64,000 nucleotides of DNA from Streptomyces sp. NBC_00433 (GTDB lineage: Bacteria > Actinomycetota > Actinomycetes > Streptomycetales > Streptomycetaceae), in NCBI GenBank assembly GCA_036015235.1, contig CP107926.1, positions 744,001 to 808,000 on the forward strand. Direction: 5' to 3'. Each line of letters opens with the position of its first letter. Positions within the stretch are counted from its first letter, which is position 1. The notes below the pieces were generated by a model that was given only the letters and a program-made list of their open reading frames with translations, was not told where the DNA came from and searched no databases. Shown piece by piece: positions 1 through 8,130 of the stretch. The translations under genes were made by a program, and so were the position numbers.

Positions 1-2627
1 CCGCCGCGGCACAGCACCCGCACCCCGTTGACGCTGATCCGCAGCGGGTCGGGGGAATTCTTCACGGACTTCACGTCCGTCCAGGTCTGCCCGTCGTCCG
101 AGACCCGGATGACGTAGGTCTTGGGGTAGGCGGCCTCCCAGAGGATCGCCACCCGGTCGAAGGTCTGTGGTGAGCCGAGGTCGACCTGGATCCACTGGTG
201 GTCGGCGTATTCGGAGGACCAGCGCGAGTTCGGGTTGCCGTCGGTGGCGTTGGCCGCCGGGTTGGACGGGTCCTCGGTGGAGGCGGTGACGTCGCGGCGC
301 AGGGCCAGGTCGGTGTCGGGCCGGCTGCTGTCGACCACCGAGAGCGACCACAGCGAGTTGCCCCAGCTGGTCTGCCGTATTCCGCAGTCGATCCGCACGT
401 AGCGGGCGGTCCGCGCCTCGAACTCCTCGGTCTGCAGGCTCGCGTCACCGCCGTTGAAGGGCAGCGGCACCGCGGAGTTGTCCACCGTCTTGGCGTCCGT
501 CCAGGCCGAGCCGTCGGTGGAGACCTGCACCACGTAGGTCTTGGCGTAGGCCTGCTCCCAGGTCAGGTCGACCCGGTCGAAGGAGCGTACGGCCCCCAGG
601 TCCAGCTGGAGCCACTGGTCGTCCTCGAAGGCGGAGGACCAGCGGGTGGCGGGGTCGCCGTCGGTGGCGTTGCCGGGTCCGTGGTCGTCCTCGTCCACGG
701 TGGAGGAGGTCGCGGTCGCGTGCAGCGCGAGGTCCACGGAGGGCTGCGAGCTGTCCACGACGGCCGCCGTCCACAGCGAGGCGCCCCAGTCGGTCGCCCT
801 GGTCAGGCAGTGGATCCGTACGTGGCGGGCGTTCTGCGCGCCGACGTCCACCGACTGGGTGTAGGCGTCGCCGCTGCCGTTGAAGGGCAGCGGCACCGCG
901 TATTCGTAGCCGAACTGGCGGATGCCGAAGCGGGTGGTGCGCCGGTCGCTCTCGGTGCCGCCGACGGAGACCGTGGTGGCCAGGTCGTGCAGGGCCGCTT
1001 CGCCGAGGCCGTTGGGCCACCACACCTTCGGATCGCGCAGCCGCAGCCGGCTGAAGGCGTCGGGGGCGAAGGTGACGTCGAGGCTCTGCCCGGCGGGGAC
1101 GGTGACCTTGCGGGAGACGTGGACGTCGCCGAAGGAGGCGGAGACCGTCGCGGTGCGGTCGGCGTCGGCGGCATTGCGCACCGGCACGGTGAGGGTCAGT
1201 TCGGCGACGGAGGTGTCGGGCAGCACGGGCAGCACGGTGTCCACCCGCGGGTCGCCGATCAGGACGTCGCCGGTGGAGCGGAGCCTGACGTGGTTCCAGA
1301 TCCCGGACACCCGGTCCCGCACCGCGGGCATCCAGTCCCAGCCGGAGACGGCCAGGTAGGTGGGCGAGTTGAGGTTCATCTGCCCGGCGCCCGCGTCCAC
1401 CCAGGACTCCCCCGCGGGCCCCTTGTCGCCGGGGCTGCCGGGGATCGGCATCGGCGTGATCTTCACCGCGAGCGCGTTGCCGCCGTGCGCCGCCAGCAGG
1501 GCGGTGACATCGTGGGCCGAGCGGGCGAAGGGGTAGAGCAGCCCGCCGACCTGCCGGCCGTTGAGCCAGATGTCGGCCTGGTGGTTGACCCCGTCGAATT
1601 CCAGCCAGACCCGGCGGCCGGCGCCGGTGCGCAAGTCCCGCGGCAGCTCGAAGTCCCGCTTGTACCACCAGGAGTGGCGCGACAGGGCCTCGGGGATGTG
1701 CAGGTTGTTCAGGCCCTCGACCGGGTCGGGGAGCTTGCCCTGGTCGACCAGTGAGGCCAGCACGGTGCCGGGGACGGTCGCGGGCAGCCAGCCGCTGGTG
1801 TCGACGGTGGTACGGGACAGGTCCGCTCCCTCGCCGCCGGCCCAGTCGTCCATGGTCAGCGTCCAGCCGGACTCCAGCGGCACGGTCCCGTCCGCGGCGA
1901 CGGCCAGCGCGGGCGCCCGGTGGTCGTGCCGGCCCCAGTCGGTCCAGCCGGTGGCGCCGGCCCGGTGGGCGGGCGGGGTGCCGTAGACCTCGAAGCCGTT
2001 GAGGCCCAGCGGGTTGGGGCTCGACCGCTTGCGGGAGGTCATCCGCACCCAGCGGGCGACGACCGGCTTGTCGAGCGCGATGTCCACGACGCCGCCGGTG
2101 CCGGTGGTGGTGCGGTGGACGCTGGTCCACGAGCGCCGGTCGCGGGAGGTCTCGACGACGAAGTCGACGGCGTAGCTGGACAGGATCTCCTGCCCTGTCG
2201 TGCCGTCGGACCAGTTCCCCGAGGAGGGCTTGGTGAAGACCGGGTCGTGCTCGGCGCCTTCGAAGGTGAGCCGGATCGCGGTGACCGGGCAGTCGGCCTG
2301 CAGGTCGACGGAGATCCACTGCGGATCGCCGTCCGCGGCCCGCCACCCGGTGCCGCGCACGCCGGGCGAGTTGACCGTGTCGACGGCGAACTCGGCCGGT
2401 GTGGGCGCGTAGTCGGTCGAGGAGACCTCGACCGGGCGGTAGGCGGCCAGTTCGCCGGGCGCGGCCGGTCCGCCCGGCGCCCCGGGCTTGCCCGGCCGGT
2501 CGCCGGGCGCCGCCGCGGCGCTCACCCCCGGCACGCAGGCCAGTCCGAATCCGGCCAGCAGGGTCGAGCCGGTGGCGACGACGGACCGCCGGGAGGGGCG
2601 GGCCGACGGTTGCGACTGATGCGCCAT
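1..2627 (-). CDS. Secreted GH2 beta-mannosidase-like glycosidase with discoidin domains (3' end outside window)
   Basis: Partial: 875 codons are visible and the C-terminus runs off the left edge. A twin-arginine-like leader (SRRSVVATG) is followed by an N-terminal F5/8-type-C (discoidin) domain at about residues 55-215. The GH2 sugar-binding jelly roll follows (DFELPRDLRTGAGRRVWLEF, WLNGRQVGG, residues ~270-400), then the immunoglobulin-like part ending in FGIRQFGYEY (567-576). The TIM-barrel entry RISVNGVRVLCRGG starts at residue 863, so the catalytic glutamates are not in the window. Between these lie 286 residues of discoidin sequence inserted inside the GH2 fold. The family includes exo-beta-mannosidases and exo-glucosaminidases; the substrate is inferred, not proven. 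Start ATG at 2627; the ribosome binding site is weak. Two LacI-type operators lie upstream and match the palindrome before the GH92 genes. Confidence 0.85.
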   Translation of the reverse strand, partial: MAHQSQPSARPSRRSVVATGSTLLAGFGLACVPGVSAAAAPGDRPGKPGAPGGPAAPGELAAYRPVEVSSTDYAPTPAEFAVDTVNSPGVRGTGWRAADGDPQWISVDLQADCPVTAIRLTFEGAEHDPVFTKPSSGNWSDGTTGQEILSSYAVDFVVETSRDRRSWTSVHRTTTGTGGVVDIALDKPVVARWVRMTSRKRSSPNPLGLNGFEVYGTPPAHRAGATGWTDWGRHDHRAPALAVAADGTVPLESGWTLTMDDWAGGEGADLSRTTVDTSGWLPATVPGTVLASLVDQGKLPDPVEGLNNLHIPEALSRHSWWYKRDFELPRDLRTGAGRRVWLEFDGVNHQADIWLNGRQVGGLLYPFARSAHDVTALLAAHGGNALAVKITPMPIPGSPGDKGPAGESWVDAGAGQMNLNSPTYLAVSGWDWMPAVRDRVSGIWNHVRLRSTGDVLIGDPRVDTVLPVLPDTSVAELTLTVPVRNAADADRTATVSASFGDVHVSRKVTVPAGQSLDVTFAPDAFSRLRLRDPKVWWPNGLGEAALHDLATTVSVGGTESDRRTTRFGIRQFGYEYAVPLPFNGSGDAYTQSVDVGAQNARHVRIHCLTRATDWGASLWTAAVVDSSQPSVDLALHATATSSTVDEDDHGPGNATDGDPATRWSSAFEDDQWLQLDLGAVRSFDRVDLTWEQAYAKTYVVQVSTDGSAWTDAKTVDNSAVPLPFNGGDASLQTEEFEARTARYVRIDCGIRQTSWGNSLWSLSVVDSSRPDTDLALRRDVTASTEDPSNPAANATDGNPNSRWSSEYADHQWIQVDLGSPQTFDRVAILWEAAYPKTYVIRVSDDGQTWTDVKSVKNSPDPLRISVNGVRVLCRG

Positions 2628-2694
2628 GCGCGAGGTCCAATCACGAGTACGAGTCCTGCTGACCGGCAATCAGGAGCGGTGCGGCCGCCCCGGA

Positions 2695-2752
2695 TGACAA
2701 CGTTGCCGTAACGCGGTGGAACCACGCCCGTATCGCGACTGACAACGTTGCC
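2695..2752. promoter_or_regulatory. Paired LacI-family operator candidates upstream of the GH2 gene
   Basis: The 13-mer TGACAACGTTGCC occurs exactly twice, at 2695-2707 and 2740-2752, 45 bp apart centre to centre. Its core CAACGTTG is palindromic with the central CG typical of LacI/GalR-family operators. The copies lie 68 and 113 bp before the GH2 start, where repression or looping would be expected. The fully symmetric version TGACAACGTTGTCA stands before the GH92 relic at 14513-14526. Confidence 0.6.
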
Positions 2753-2841
2753 ACAGAGTGGAACCCCCGTCGCCGCTTGTCAATCCCCATGCCTTGTTCC
2801 GTACAGGCGGGCCGCCGGCCGACCCGCGCCACCCGCACGGG

Positions 2842-3234
2842 TCACGGCCTCGGGCGGATGCCCATGCCGGGGCGGCGGCGGTGGACCGTCACGTAGGCGA
2901 GGCCGTCGTCGCCCGCCGTGATGGCGCGGGTCGAGCCGTGCGGGAGCCAGACGAGGGCGCCGTCGGCGAGCGGCAGGGCCTCCGCCGTGCCGCCGGCGCC
3001 GAGCAGGCCGCCGCCCGCGACCACCAGGACCAGGACGTCGAGGTCGGGCTCCGCGTGCGGGGCGATGTGCTCGCCGGGTGCCAGGTGGACGAGGTTGGCG
3101 TCGAGTTGGCGGCCGCCCTCGGCCAGCTTCCACGGGACTCCGGTCGCCGCGGGCGGTACGGCGGTCAGCGCCCGCGTGTCGCACAGCACCTGGGGCAGTG
3201 CTGCGGGTTCGCCCGGCTCGGAAGGTGGCGTCAT
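2842..3234 (-). CDS. Small cupin-fold protein
   Basis: 130 residues. The cupin motif 1 region reads APGEHIAPHAEPDLDVLVLV, with metal-ligand-like histidine and glutamate (H-x-E), followed by a glycine-rich turn (AGGGLLGAGG) and motif 2 around ADGALVWLPHGSTRAI. Single-domain cupins of this kind are usually small-molecule sensors or enzymes, and the substrate is not evident. ATG 3234 is chosen because GAGGAA stands 6 bases upstream; a TTG at 3270 in frame is less likely. It is divergent from the ferredoxin gene across an AT-rich 88 bp gap. Confidence 0.7.
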   Translation of the reverse strand: MTPPSEPGEPAALPQVLCDTRALTAVPPAATGVPWKLAEGGRQLDANLVHLAPGEHIAPHAEPDLDVLVLVVAGGGLLGAGGTAEALPLADGALVWLPHGSTRAITAGDDGLAYVTVHRRRPGMGIRPRP

Positions 3235-3267
3235 CACGTGTTCCTCGACTGGTGGACTCCTGGGCGA

Positions 3268-3298
3268 CAATTATTATATGTACGATTCATAAAAATGA
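3268..3298. promoter_or_regulatory. AT-rich divergent promoter with imperfect inverted repeat
   Basis: This roughly 31 bp block between the cupin and ferredoxin genes is about 75% A+T in a genome of over 70% GC. TTATATG (3274-3280) and CATAAAA (3288-3294) form an imperfect inverted repeat with a 7 bp spacer. TATTAT- and CATAAA-like hexamers could serve as -10 boxes in either direction. A regulator site, perhaps for the SufR-like protein encoded downstream, is an inference. Confidence 0.4.
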
Positions 3299-3322
3299 TC
3301 GGCCGACTCCGGGGAGGCCCAC

Positions 3323-3649
3323 ATGACGTATGTGATCGCACAGCCGTGCGTGGACGTGAAGGACAAGGCGTGCATCGACGAATGCCCCGTCGACTGCATC
3401 TACGAGGGGCAGCGCTCGCTGTACATCCACCCCGACGAGTGCGTCGACTGCGGGGCGTGCGAGCCGGTCTGCCCGGTCGAGGCGATCTTCTACGAGGACG
3501 ACGTCCCGGCCGAGTGGCAGGGTTATTACAACGCGAACGTGGAATTCTTCAACGAGCTCGGCTCCCCCGGCGGCGCCGCGAAGCTGGGCCTGATCGAGCG
3601 CGACCACCCGCTGATCGCGGCGCTGCCGCCGCAGGGCGGAGAGGGCTGA
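3323..3649 (+). CDS. fdxA: 7Fe ferredoxin (FdxA type)
   Basis: 108 residues; a soluble cytoplasmic electron carrier. Cysteines 9, 17, 21, 25, 40, 43, 46 and 50 match the Azotobacter-type 7Fe ferredoxin pattern shifted by one. C9, C17 and C50 should hold the [3Fe-4S] cluster and C21, C40, C43 and C46 the [4Fe-4S] cluster, with C25 free. GGGGAGG precedes ATG 3323. The stop is one base before the GTG of the next gene, so the two are very probably co-transcribed and coupled. Electron-transfer partners cannot be deduced here. Confidence 0.95.
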   Translation: MTYVIAQPCVDVKDKACIDECPVDCIYEGQRSLYIHPDECVDCGACEPVCPVEAIFYEDDVPAEWQGYYNANVEFFNELGSPGGAAKLGLIERDHPLIAALPPQGGEG

Positions 3650-3650
3650 C

Positions 3651-4331
3651 GTGTCCGGTGCGCGGCACAGTCCGCGCCGCCGGGAGGTGCTCGGCATGCT
3701 GCGTGCCGCCGACGGGCCGCTGGGCGTCGCGGACCTCGCCGAGCGGATCGGCGTGCACCCCAACACCGTGCGCTTCCACCTGGACGCGCTGGTCGCCGAA
3801 GGCGCGGTCCACCGGCGGGTGGAGGAGCCGGCGGGGCCGGGACGGCCGCGTACGGTCTACGCGCCACGCCCCGGCATGGACCGCGGCGGCATGCGGGCCT
3901 ACCGCCTGCTGGCGCAGGTGCTGGTCAGCCGGCTCGCGTCCACCGGGCCCGCCGCGGCCGGGGCCGCCGCCGAGGCCGGCCGCGAGTGGGGCCGCTTCCT
4001 GATCGACCCGATGCCGCCCTTCCGGCGGCCCACCGCCCTGGAGTCCGCCGACCGGCTCACCGCGCTGCTGGCCGACCTCGGCTTCGAACCCGTCGCGGAG
4101 CCGGCCGGCGACGGGACCGGGCCGGGCCGGATCCGGCTGCGGCACTGCCCCTTCCTCGAACTGGCCGAGGAATACGGCCAGGTGGTGTGCTCGGTGCACC
4201 TGGGCCTGATGCAGGGCGCGCTGGCCGAGCTGCGCGCCCCGCTGGCCGCGACGGACTTGCGGCCCTTCGCCGAGCCCGACTCCTGCCTCGCCCTGCTGGC
4301 CCCCGCCGCACCGGGAGCGGCGCAGCGCTGA
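3651..4331 (+). CDS. Winged-helix regulator with SufR-like cysteine pattern
   Basis: 226 residues, GTG start one base after the ferredoxin stop. An N-terminal winged helix (residues ~8-70; LAERIGVHPNTVRFHLDALV is the recognition region) is followed by an alpha-helical middle and a C-terminal segment with RHCPFLELA. C166, C180 and C212, with H183 between the last two, have spacing (C-x13-C-x31-C) close to the cluster-binding cysteines of SufR-type repressors. This suggests an iron-sulfur or redox-responsive DNA-binding protein. Coupling with a 7Fe ferredoxin supports a role in Fe-S or redox control, but cluster binding is inference. A generic ArsR/MarR-type annotation would also fit. Confidence 0.75.
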   Translation: MSGARHSPRRREVLGMLRAADGPLGVADLAERIGVHPNTVRFHLDALVAEGAVHRRVEEPAGPGRPRTVYAPRPGMDRGGMRAYRLLAQVLVSRLASTGPAAAGAAAEAGREWGRFLIDPMPPFRRPTALESADRLTALLADLGFEPVAEPAGDGTGPGRIRLRHCPFLELAEEYGQVVCSVHLGLMQGALAELRAPLAATDLRPFAEPDSCLALLAPAAPGAAQR

Positions 4332-4436
4332 GGTCGGCGGCACCGGCGGGCGGCGCGGGGTGTGTTCGCTTCGGTTACCTCGGACCCGGCGGGACCGTCA
4401 GACCGGTGACGGGATACGCGCGAGGAAGGTGACACC

Positions 4437-5318
4437 ATGACCGGACCAGGTCCTGACGACGCGCTGGCGGCGGCCTTCGAGGAGCAGCGCGGGCGGCTCG
4501 TGGCGGTCGCCTGCCGGATGCTGGGGTCGAGGGCGGACGCCGAGGACGCGGTGCAGGAGGCGTGGCTGCGGCTGGCGCGGCAGGACCCGGACGCGATCGG
4601 CAACCTGGGCGGGTGGCTGACGACCGTCGTCGGCCGGGTCTGCATCGACGTGCTGCGCGCGCGCAAGGCCCGCCCCGAGGCGCCGTACGACGACCGGCTG
4701 CCCGAGTTCACGGTGGCCGAGGACGACGGCGCGGCGCCCGAGCAGGACGCGCTGCTCGCCGAGTCGGTCGGCCTCGCGCTGCTGGTGGTGCTCGACACGC
4801 TGCGGCCCGCCGAGCGGCTGGCCTTCGTGCTGCACGACATGTTCGCGGTGCCCTTCGACGAGATCGGGGTGATCCTCGACAGGACCGCGGACGCCGCCAA
4901 GATGCTCGCGAGCCGGGCCCGCAGGAAGGTGCAGGACGCCCACCGTCCCCCCGACGAGCTGACGCGGCAGCGCGCGGTGGTCGACGCCTTTCTCGCGGCG
5001 GCGCGGGGCGGGGACTTCGAGGGGCTGCTGCGGGTGCTCGACCCGGACGTGACCTGGCGCTCCTACACCGCGCGCGGCGTGGTCGTCAGGCTGGGCGCCG
5101 CCGAGGTGGCCGTCCGGGCCCAGCGCGGGGTCCGTGCCGCGGTGACCGCGCGGCCCGTGCTGGTCAACGGTGACTCCGGGGTCGTGGTGTGGGACGCGCA
5201 CGGCAGGCTGCTGGGCGTGATGGCCTGCACGGTGGTCGGCGGCCGGATCGTCGGGATGCTGTCGGTGAGCGCCCCGGAGCGCCTGGCGTCCATGGGCGTC
5301 CCGGACCGGCCCGAATAG
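4437..5318 (+). CDS. sigJ: SigJ-type ECF RNA polymerase sigma factor with SnoaL-like C-terminal domain
   Basis: 293 residues. Region 2 begins AAAFEEQRGRLVAVACRMLG and carries the DAEDAVQEAWLRL motif (residues ~30-42). Region 4 is around LRPAERLAFVLHDMF and FDEIGVILDRTADAAKMLAS (about 125-165). The last ~115 residues form a SnoaL-like fold (DAFLAAARGGDFEGLLRVL, DVTWRS), which in this class replaces a separate anti-sigma factor and modulates activity. GAGGAAGG lies 7-8 bases before ATG 4437. The next gene is a carboxymuconolactone decarboxylase, a well-known partner of SnoaL-tailed ECF sigma factors and often their target. Confidence 0.92.
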   Translation: MTGPGPDDALAAAFEEQRGRLVAVACRMLGSRADAEDAVQEAWLRLARQDPDAIGNLGGWLTTVVGRVCIDVLRARKARPEAPYDDRLPEFTVAEDDGAAPEQDALLAESVGLALLVVLDTLRPAERLAFVLHDMFAVPFDEIGVILDRTADAAKMLASRARRKVQDAHRPPDELTRQRAVVDAFLAAARGGDFEGLLRVLDPDVTWRSYTARGVVVRLGAAEVAVRAQRGVRAAVTARPVLVNGDSGVVVWDAHGRLLGVMACTVVGGRIVGMLSVSAPERLASMGVPDRPE

Positions 5319-5391
5319 GCCGGGTGTTACGTCCGGCCGGGCCCGCTCGTCCAAGGAGGTGAGAGCACACCGGACGACGAAGGAGACCGCC

Positions 5392-5862
5392 ATGGAGACT
5401 CGACTCGACCCCCGCGCCACGCAGACCGGGCCGAGGTTCGGGAAGCACCTCGTCGCGGCGCACGGGGTAGTAGCCGCCTCGTCGCTGCCGATGTCGGTCG
5501 TGGAGCTGGTGAACATCCGCGCCAGCCAGATCAACGGCTGCGGCGGCTGCCTCGACATGCACGTCAAGGAGGCGGCGAACGCGGGCGAGACCCCGCTGCG
5601 GCTGAGCCTGGTCGCGGCCTGGCGGCACACGACGGTCTTCACCGAGGCGGAGCGGGCCGCGCTGGAGCTGACCGAGCAGGGCACCCGCCTCGCCGACGCC
5701 GGCCGGGTCACCGACGAGGCGTGGGCGGACGCGGCCGAGCACTTCGACGACGAGCAGCTGATGGCCCTGGTGGCGCAGATCTCCCTCATCAACGCCTTCA
5801 ACCGGCTGAACGTCCTGACCGAGCAGTTGGGAGGCGAATACCGGCTCGGCCGGCACGGATAG
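5392..5862 (+). CDS. Carboxymuconolactone decarboxylase family (AhpD-like) protein
   Basis: 156 residues. The AhpD-core motif is visible: NIRASQINGCGGCLDMHVKE carries the C-x2-C redox pair and the H four residues after the second cysteine. Members are alkylhydroperoxidase-like or decarboxylase-like cytoplasmic proteins. ATG 5392 is preferred because AAGGAG lies 7 bases upstream; a GTG at 5359 in frame would overlap its own Shine-Dalgarno. It sits 73 bp after the SigJ-type sigma gene, the standard arrangement for that sigma class, so it is probably its regulon member in oxidative stress. Confidence 0.9.
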   Translation: METRLDPRATQTGPRFGKHLVAAHGVVAASSLPMSVVELVNIRASQINGCGGCLDMHVKEAANAGETPLRLSLVAAWRHTTVFTEAERAALELTEQGTRLADAGRVTDEAWADAAEHFDDEQLMALVAQISLINAFNRLNVLTEQLGGEYRLGRHG

Positions 5863-5930
5863 CGGCAGCCGCGCCCCCGCGGGCGTACGGACAGCCGCAG
5901 CCGTCCCCCGTACGGGCGGGCCCGGGGCGC

Positions 5931-6707
5931 TCAGTCGAGTGCGGGCAGGCCCGCCGTACGGGCCGCGGTGCGCAGCACATCGCGGAGCATCGCCGGGGTG
6001 AGCGTGCGGGTCGAGACATTGCGCCGGCTCGGGTGGTAGCTGCCGAAGAGGTGCAGGTCGCCGCCGCCCGCGTCGCGCAGCAGCGCATGGGCGGCGTGGC
6101 CGAAGGCGGGCAGGGGGTGGGGCAGTTGCCAGCCGGCGTCGCGCAGCACCGGCAGCAGCGCCTGCCAGCCGAAGCCGCCGAGCACGACGACCGCCCGCAG
6201 CGTCGGGCGCAGCAGCTGGAACTCGCGGGCGAGCCAGGGGCGGCAGGTGTCGCGCTCCGCGGTGGTGGGCCGGTTGTCGGGCGGGGCGCAGTGCACGGGT
6301 CCTGTGACGCGTACGCCGAGGAGTTCGAGGCCGTCGGCGCGGTCCACGGCGGTGGGCCGGGAGGCCAGGCCCACCGCGTGCAGGGCGGCGTAGAGCACGT
6401 CGCCCGACGGGTCGCCGGTGAACATCCGGCCGGTGCGGTTGCCGCCGTGGGCGGCGGGGGCGAGGCCGACGATCGCCAGCGGGGCGTCCTGCGGGCCGAA
6501 GCCGGGCACCGGCCTGGCCCAGTACGTCCAGTCGGTGTAGGCCCGCCGCTTGACCCGGCCGACCTCCTCGCGCCAGGCGACCAGCCGCGGGCAGGCCCGG
6601 CAGGTGCTCAGCGCGTCGTCGAGGGCGGGCACCGAGTCCGCCCGCGCGGCGGCCGCCACGGGGAAGCGCGGGGCGTCCGGATCTGAGCCTGTTGTGTCGG
6701 CTGCCAT
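5931..6707 (-). CDS. Family 5 uracil-DNA glycosylase (UdgB)
   Basis: 258 residues. Motif 1 GLAPAAHGGNRTGRMFTGD (81-99) is diagnostic for type 5 UDGs, which lack the usual catalytic Asp/Asn here and remove uracil, hypoxanthine and other deaminated bases. Motif 2 GSYHPSRRN is at 222-230. C36, C39, C140 and C155 supply the expected [4Fe-4S] ligands. ATG 6707 fits the family's usual length. It acts in base-excision repair, important in a GC-rich genome prone to cytosine deamination. It converges on the carboxymuconolactone decarboxylase gene with 68 bp between the stops. Confidence 0.93.
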   Translation of the reverse strand: MAADTTGSDPDAPRFPVAAAARADSVPALDDALSTCRACPRLVAWREEVGRVKRRAYTDWTYWARPVPGFGPQDAPLAIVGLAPAAHGGNRTGRMFTGDPSGDVLYAALHAVGLASRPTAVDRADGLELLGVRVTGPVHCAPPDNRPTTAERDTCRPWLAREFQLLRPTLRAVVVLGGFGWQALLPVLRDAGWQLPHPLPAFGHAAHALLRDAGGGDLHLFGSYHPSRRNVSTRTLTPAMLRDVLRTAARTAGLPALD

Positions 6708-6797
6708 GGCCTCCTCCGCCTCTCCCCCGCGTGCGGGACCGGCCGCGGGCGGCGGCCGCCGGTGGAAAGGGGCACGCTGCCAAGGGGCGGCGACCCG

Positions 6798-8087
6798 TCA
6801 GGGAGGGGCGCCGCCACGGCCGAGTCGATCGCCTGCCGCCGAGTCTAGGCCGCCGGCGGTCAAGGACCCGCCTCCGGACGTGCCGGCGGGCAGCGGTGGG
6901 ACGCGGACGACCAGGACCGCCACGTCGTCGTCGAAGACCTGGCCGTGGTGGGCGATGACCTCGTCGCACAGCGCGTCGAGGTCCACCGTGGCCAGTGAGC
7001 CCGCCTGCGCGGCCAGCGCGCGCAGGCTGTCGTCGATGTCCTGGTCGCGGCGCTCGACCAGGCCGTCGGTGAAGAGCAGCAGGGTGCTCCCCGGCGGCAG
7101 CGGGTGCTCGTGGTCGGGACGCGGCAGCCGGGGGTCGACGCCGACCGGGATGCCGTGCCGGGGCGGGGCGAGGAAGCAGACCGTGCCGTCGAGGGCGATC
7201 AGCAGCGGCGGCGGGTGGCCCGCGTTGGTCCAGTGGAAGGTGTACTCCCCCGGGCGCCGCTCCTCCAGCCGGCCGAGGATGAGGGTCGCCGCGGGCGGGT
7301 CGTCGAGGGTGCCGATGACGTCGTCCAGCTTCGAGACGATCGTCCCGGGCGGGCCGCCCCGGTCGTGGGCCAGGGCGTGCAGCATGTTGCGGAACTGCCC
7401 CATGACGGGCGCGACGCCCGGGTCGTGCCCGGTGACGTCGCCGACCACGATGCACGCCACACCGTCGGGCAGCACCAGCACGTCGTACCAGTCGCCGCCG
7501 AGCTTGGGCAGCTCGGAGGCCGGCTGGTAGCGGGCGCGGACCTCGATGGGGCCCAGGTCGGGCAGGTCGGGCAGCATGCGGCGCTGGAACTGCTCGGTGG
7601 TGTATTTGAGCCGCTCGTAGAGCCTGGCGTTCTCGATGCTGACGCTCGCGGCGCTGGCCAGCGCGGTCAGCAGCGCCTCGTCGTCGTCGGTGAAGGGCGT
7701 GCCGTCGTTCTTGCCCGTCAGGCACAGATTCCCGTAGACGGTGCCGCGTACGGTCAGCGGGACGCCCAGCACCGTCCGTGTCGACGGGCGGCCCGGCGGG
7801 GCGAGCGCGGTGTCGCACTCGGGCGCGCCGACCGTGATGAGGTCGACGACGTCGCCGTCCTCGCCGAGCACCCCGAGCGCGCCGTGGCGGGCGTCGATCA
7901 GATGGGTGCCCGCGGTCACGATGTGGCGCAGCACGCTGTGCATGTCGATGTCGGAGCTGATGGCCACGACCGCGTCCAGCAGCCGGCGCTGCCTGCTCTG
8001 GCCCGCGGTGAGCCGGCGCAGCTGCTCCTCCAGGGACGCCGCCGACCCGTCCAGGCGCGGGTCGGCCTTCCGGGTGTCCTCGGTCAT
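6798..8087 (-). CDS. GAF-SpoIIE PP2C-type phosphatase
   Basis: 429 residues. A GAF sensor domain (about 30-170; LLDAVVAISSDIDMHSVLRH to SVSIENARLYERL) leads into a SpoIIE/RsbU PP2C-like phosphatase (about 180-390). The motifs GGDWYDVLVLPDG, VVGDVTGHDPGVAPVMGQFR, WTNAGHPPPLL and LLLFTDGLVERRD hold the metal-binding aspartates. Such proteins dephosphorylate STAS anti-anti-sigma factors in response to signals sensed by GAF. The STAS protein at 42.4 kb lacks the usual serine, so it is not an obvious substrate. AGGAGGT is placed well before ATG 8087. The gene for the VOC protein lies 43 bp upstream on the same strand. Confidence 0.92.
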   Translation of the reverse strand: MTEDTRKADPRLDGSAASLEEQLRRLTAGQSRQRRLLDAVVAISSDIDMHSVLRHIVTAGTHLIDARHGALGVLGEDGDVVDLITVGAPECDTALAPPGRPSTRTVLGVPLTVRGTVYGNLCLTGKNDGTPFTDDDEALLTALASAASVSIENARLYERLKYTTEQFQRRMLPDLPDLGPIEVRARYQPASELPKLGGDWYDVLVLPDGVACIVVGDVTGHDPGVAPVMGQFRNMLHALAHDRGGPPGTIVSKLDDVIGTLDDPPAATLILGRLEERRPGEYTFHWTNAGHPPPLLIALDGTVCFLAPPRHGIPVGVDPRLPRPDHEHPLPPGSTLLLFTDGLVERRDQDIDDSLRALAAQAGSLATVDLDALCDEVIAHHGQVFDDDVAVLVVRVPPLPAGTSGGGSLTAGGLDSAAGDRLGRGGAPP

Positions 8088-8130
8088 GCCCGCACCTCCT
8101 CGCAGGGCGGACCGGTGGGACCGCCGCCCG

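Noticed and set aside
445..2640. 731-residue minus-strand frame in the GH2 region
   Set aside because: Shifted frame of the GH2 gene. Only the frame starting at 2627 shows signal peptide, GH2 and discoidin motifs.
5164..7818. 884-residue minus-strand frame across the sigma, CMD, UdgB and SpoIIE genes
   Set aside because: Arg/Pro-rich low-complexity sequence crossing several well-supported genes on both strands; a shadow frame.
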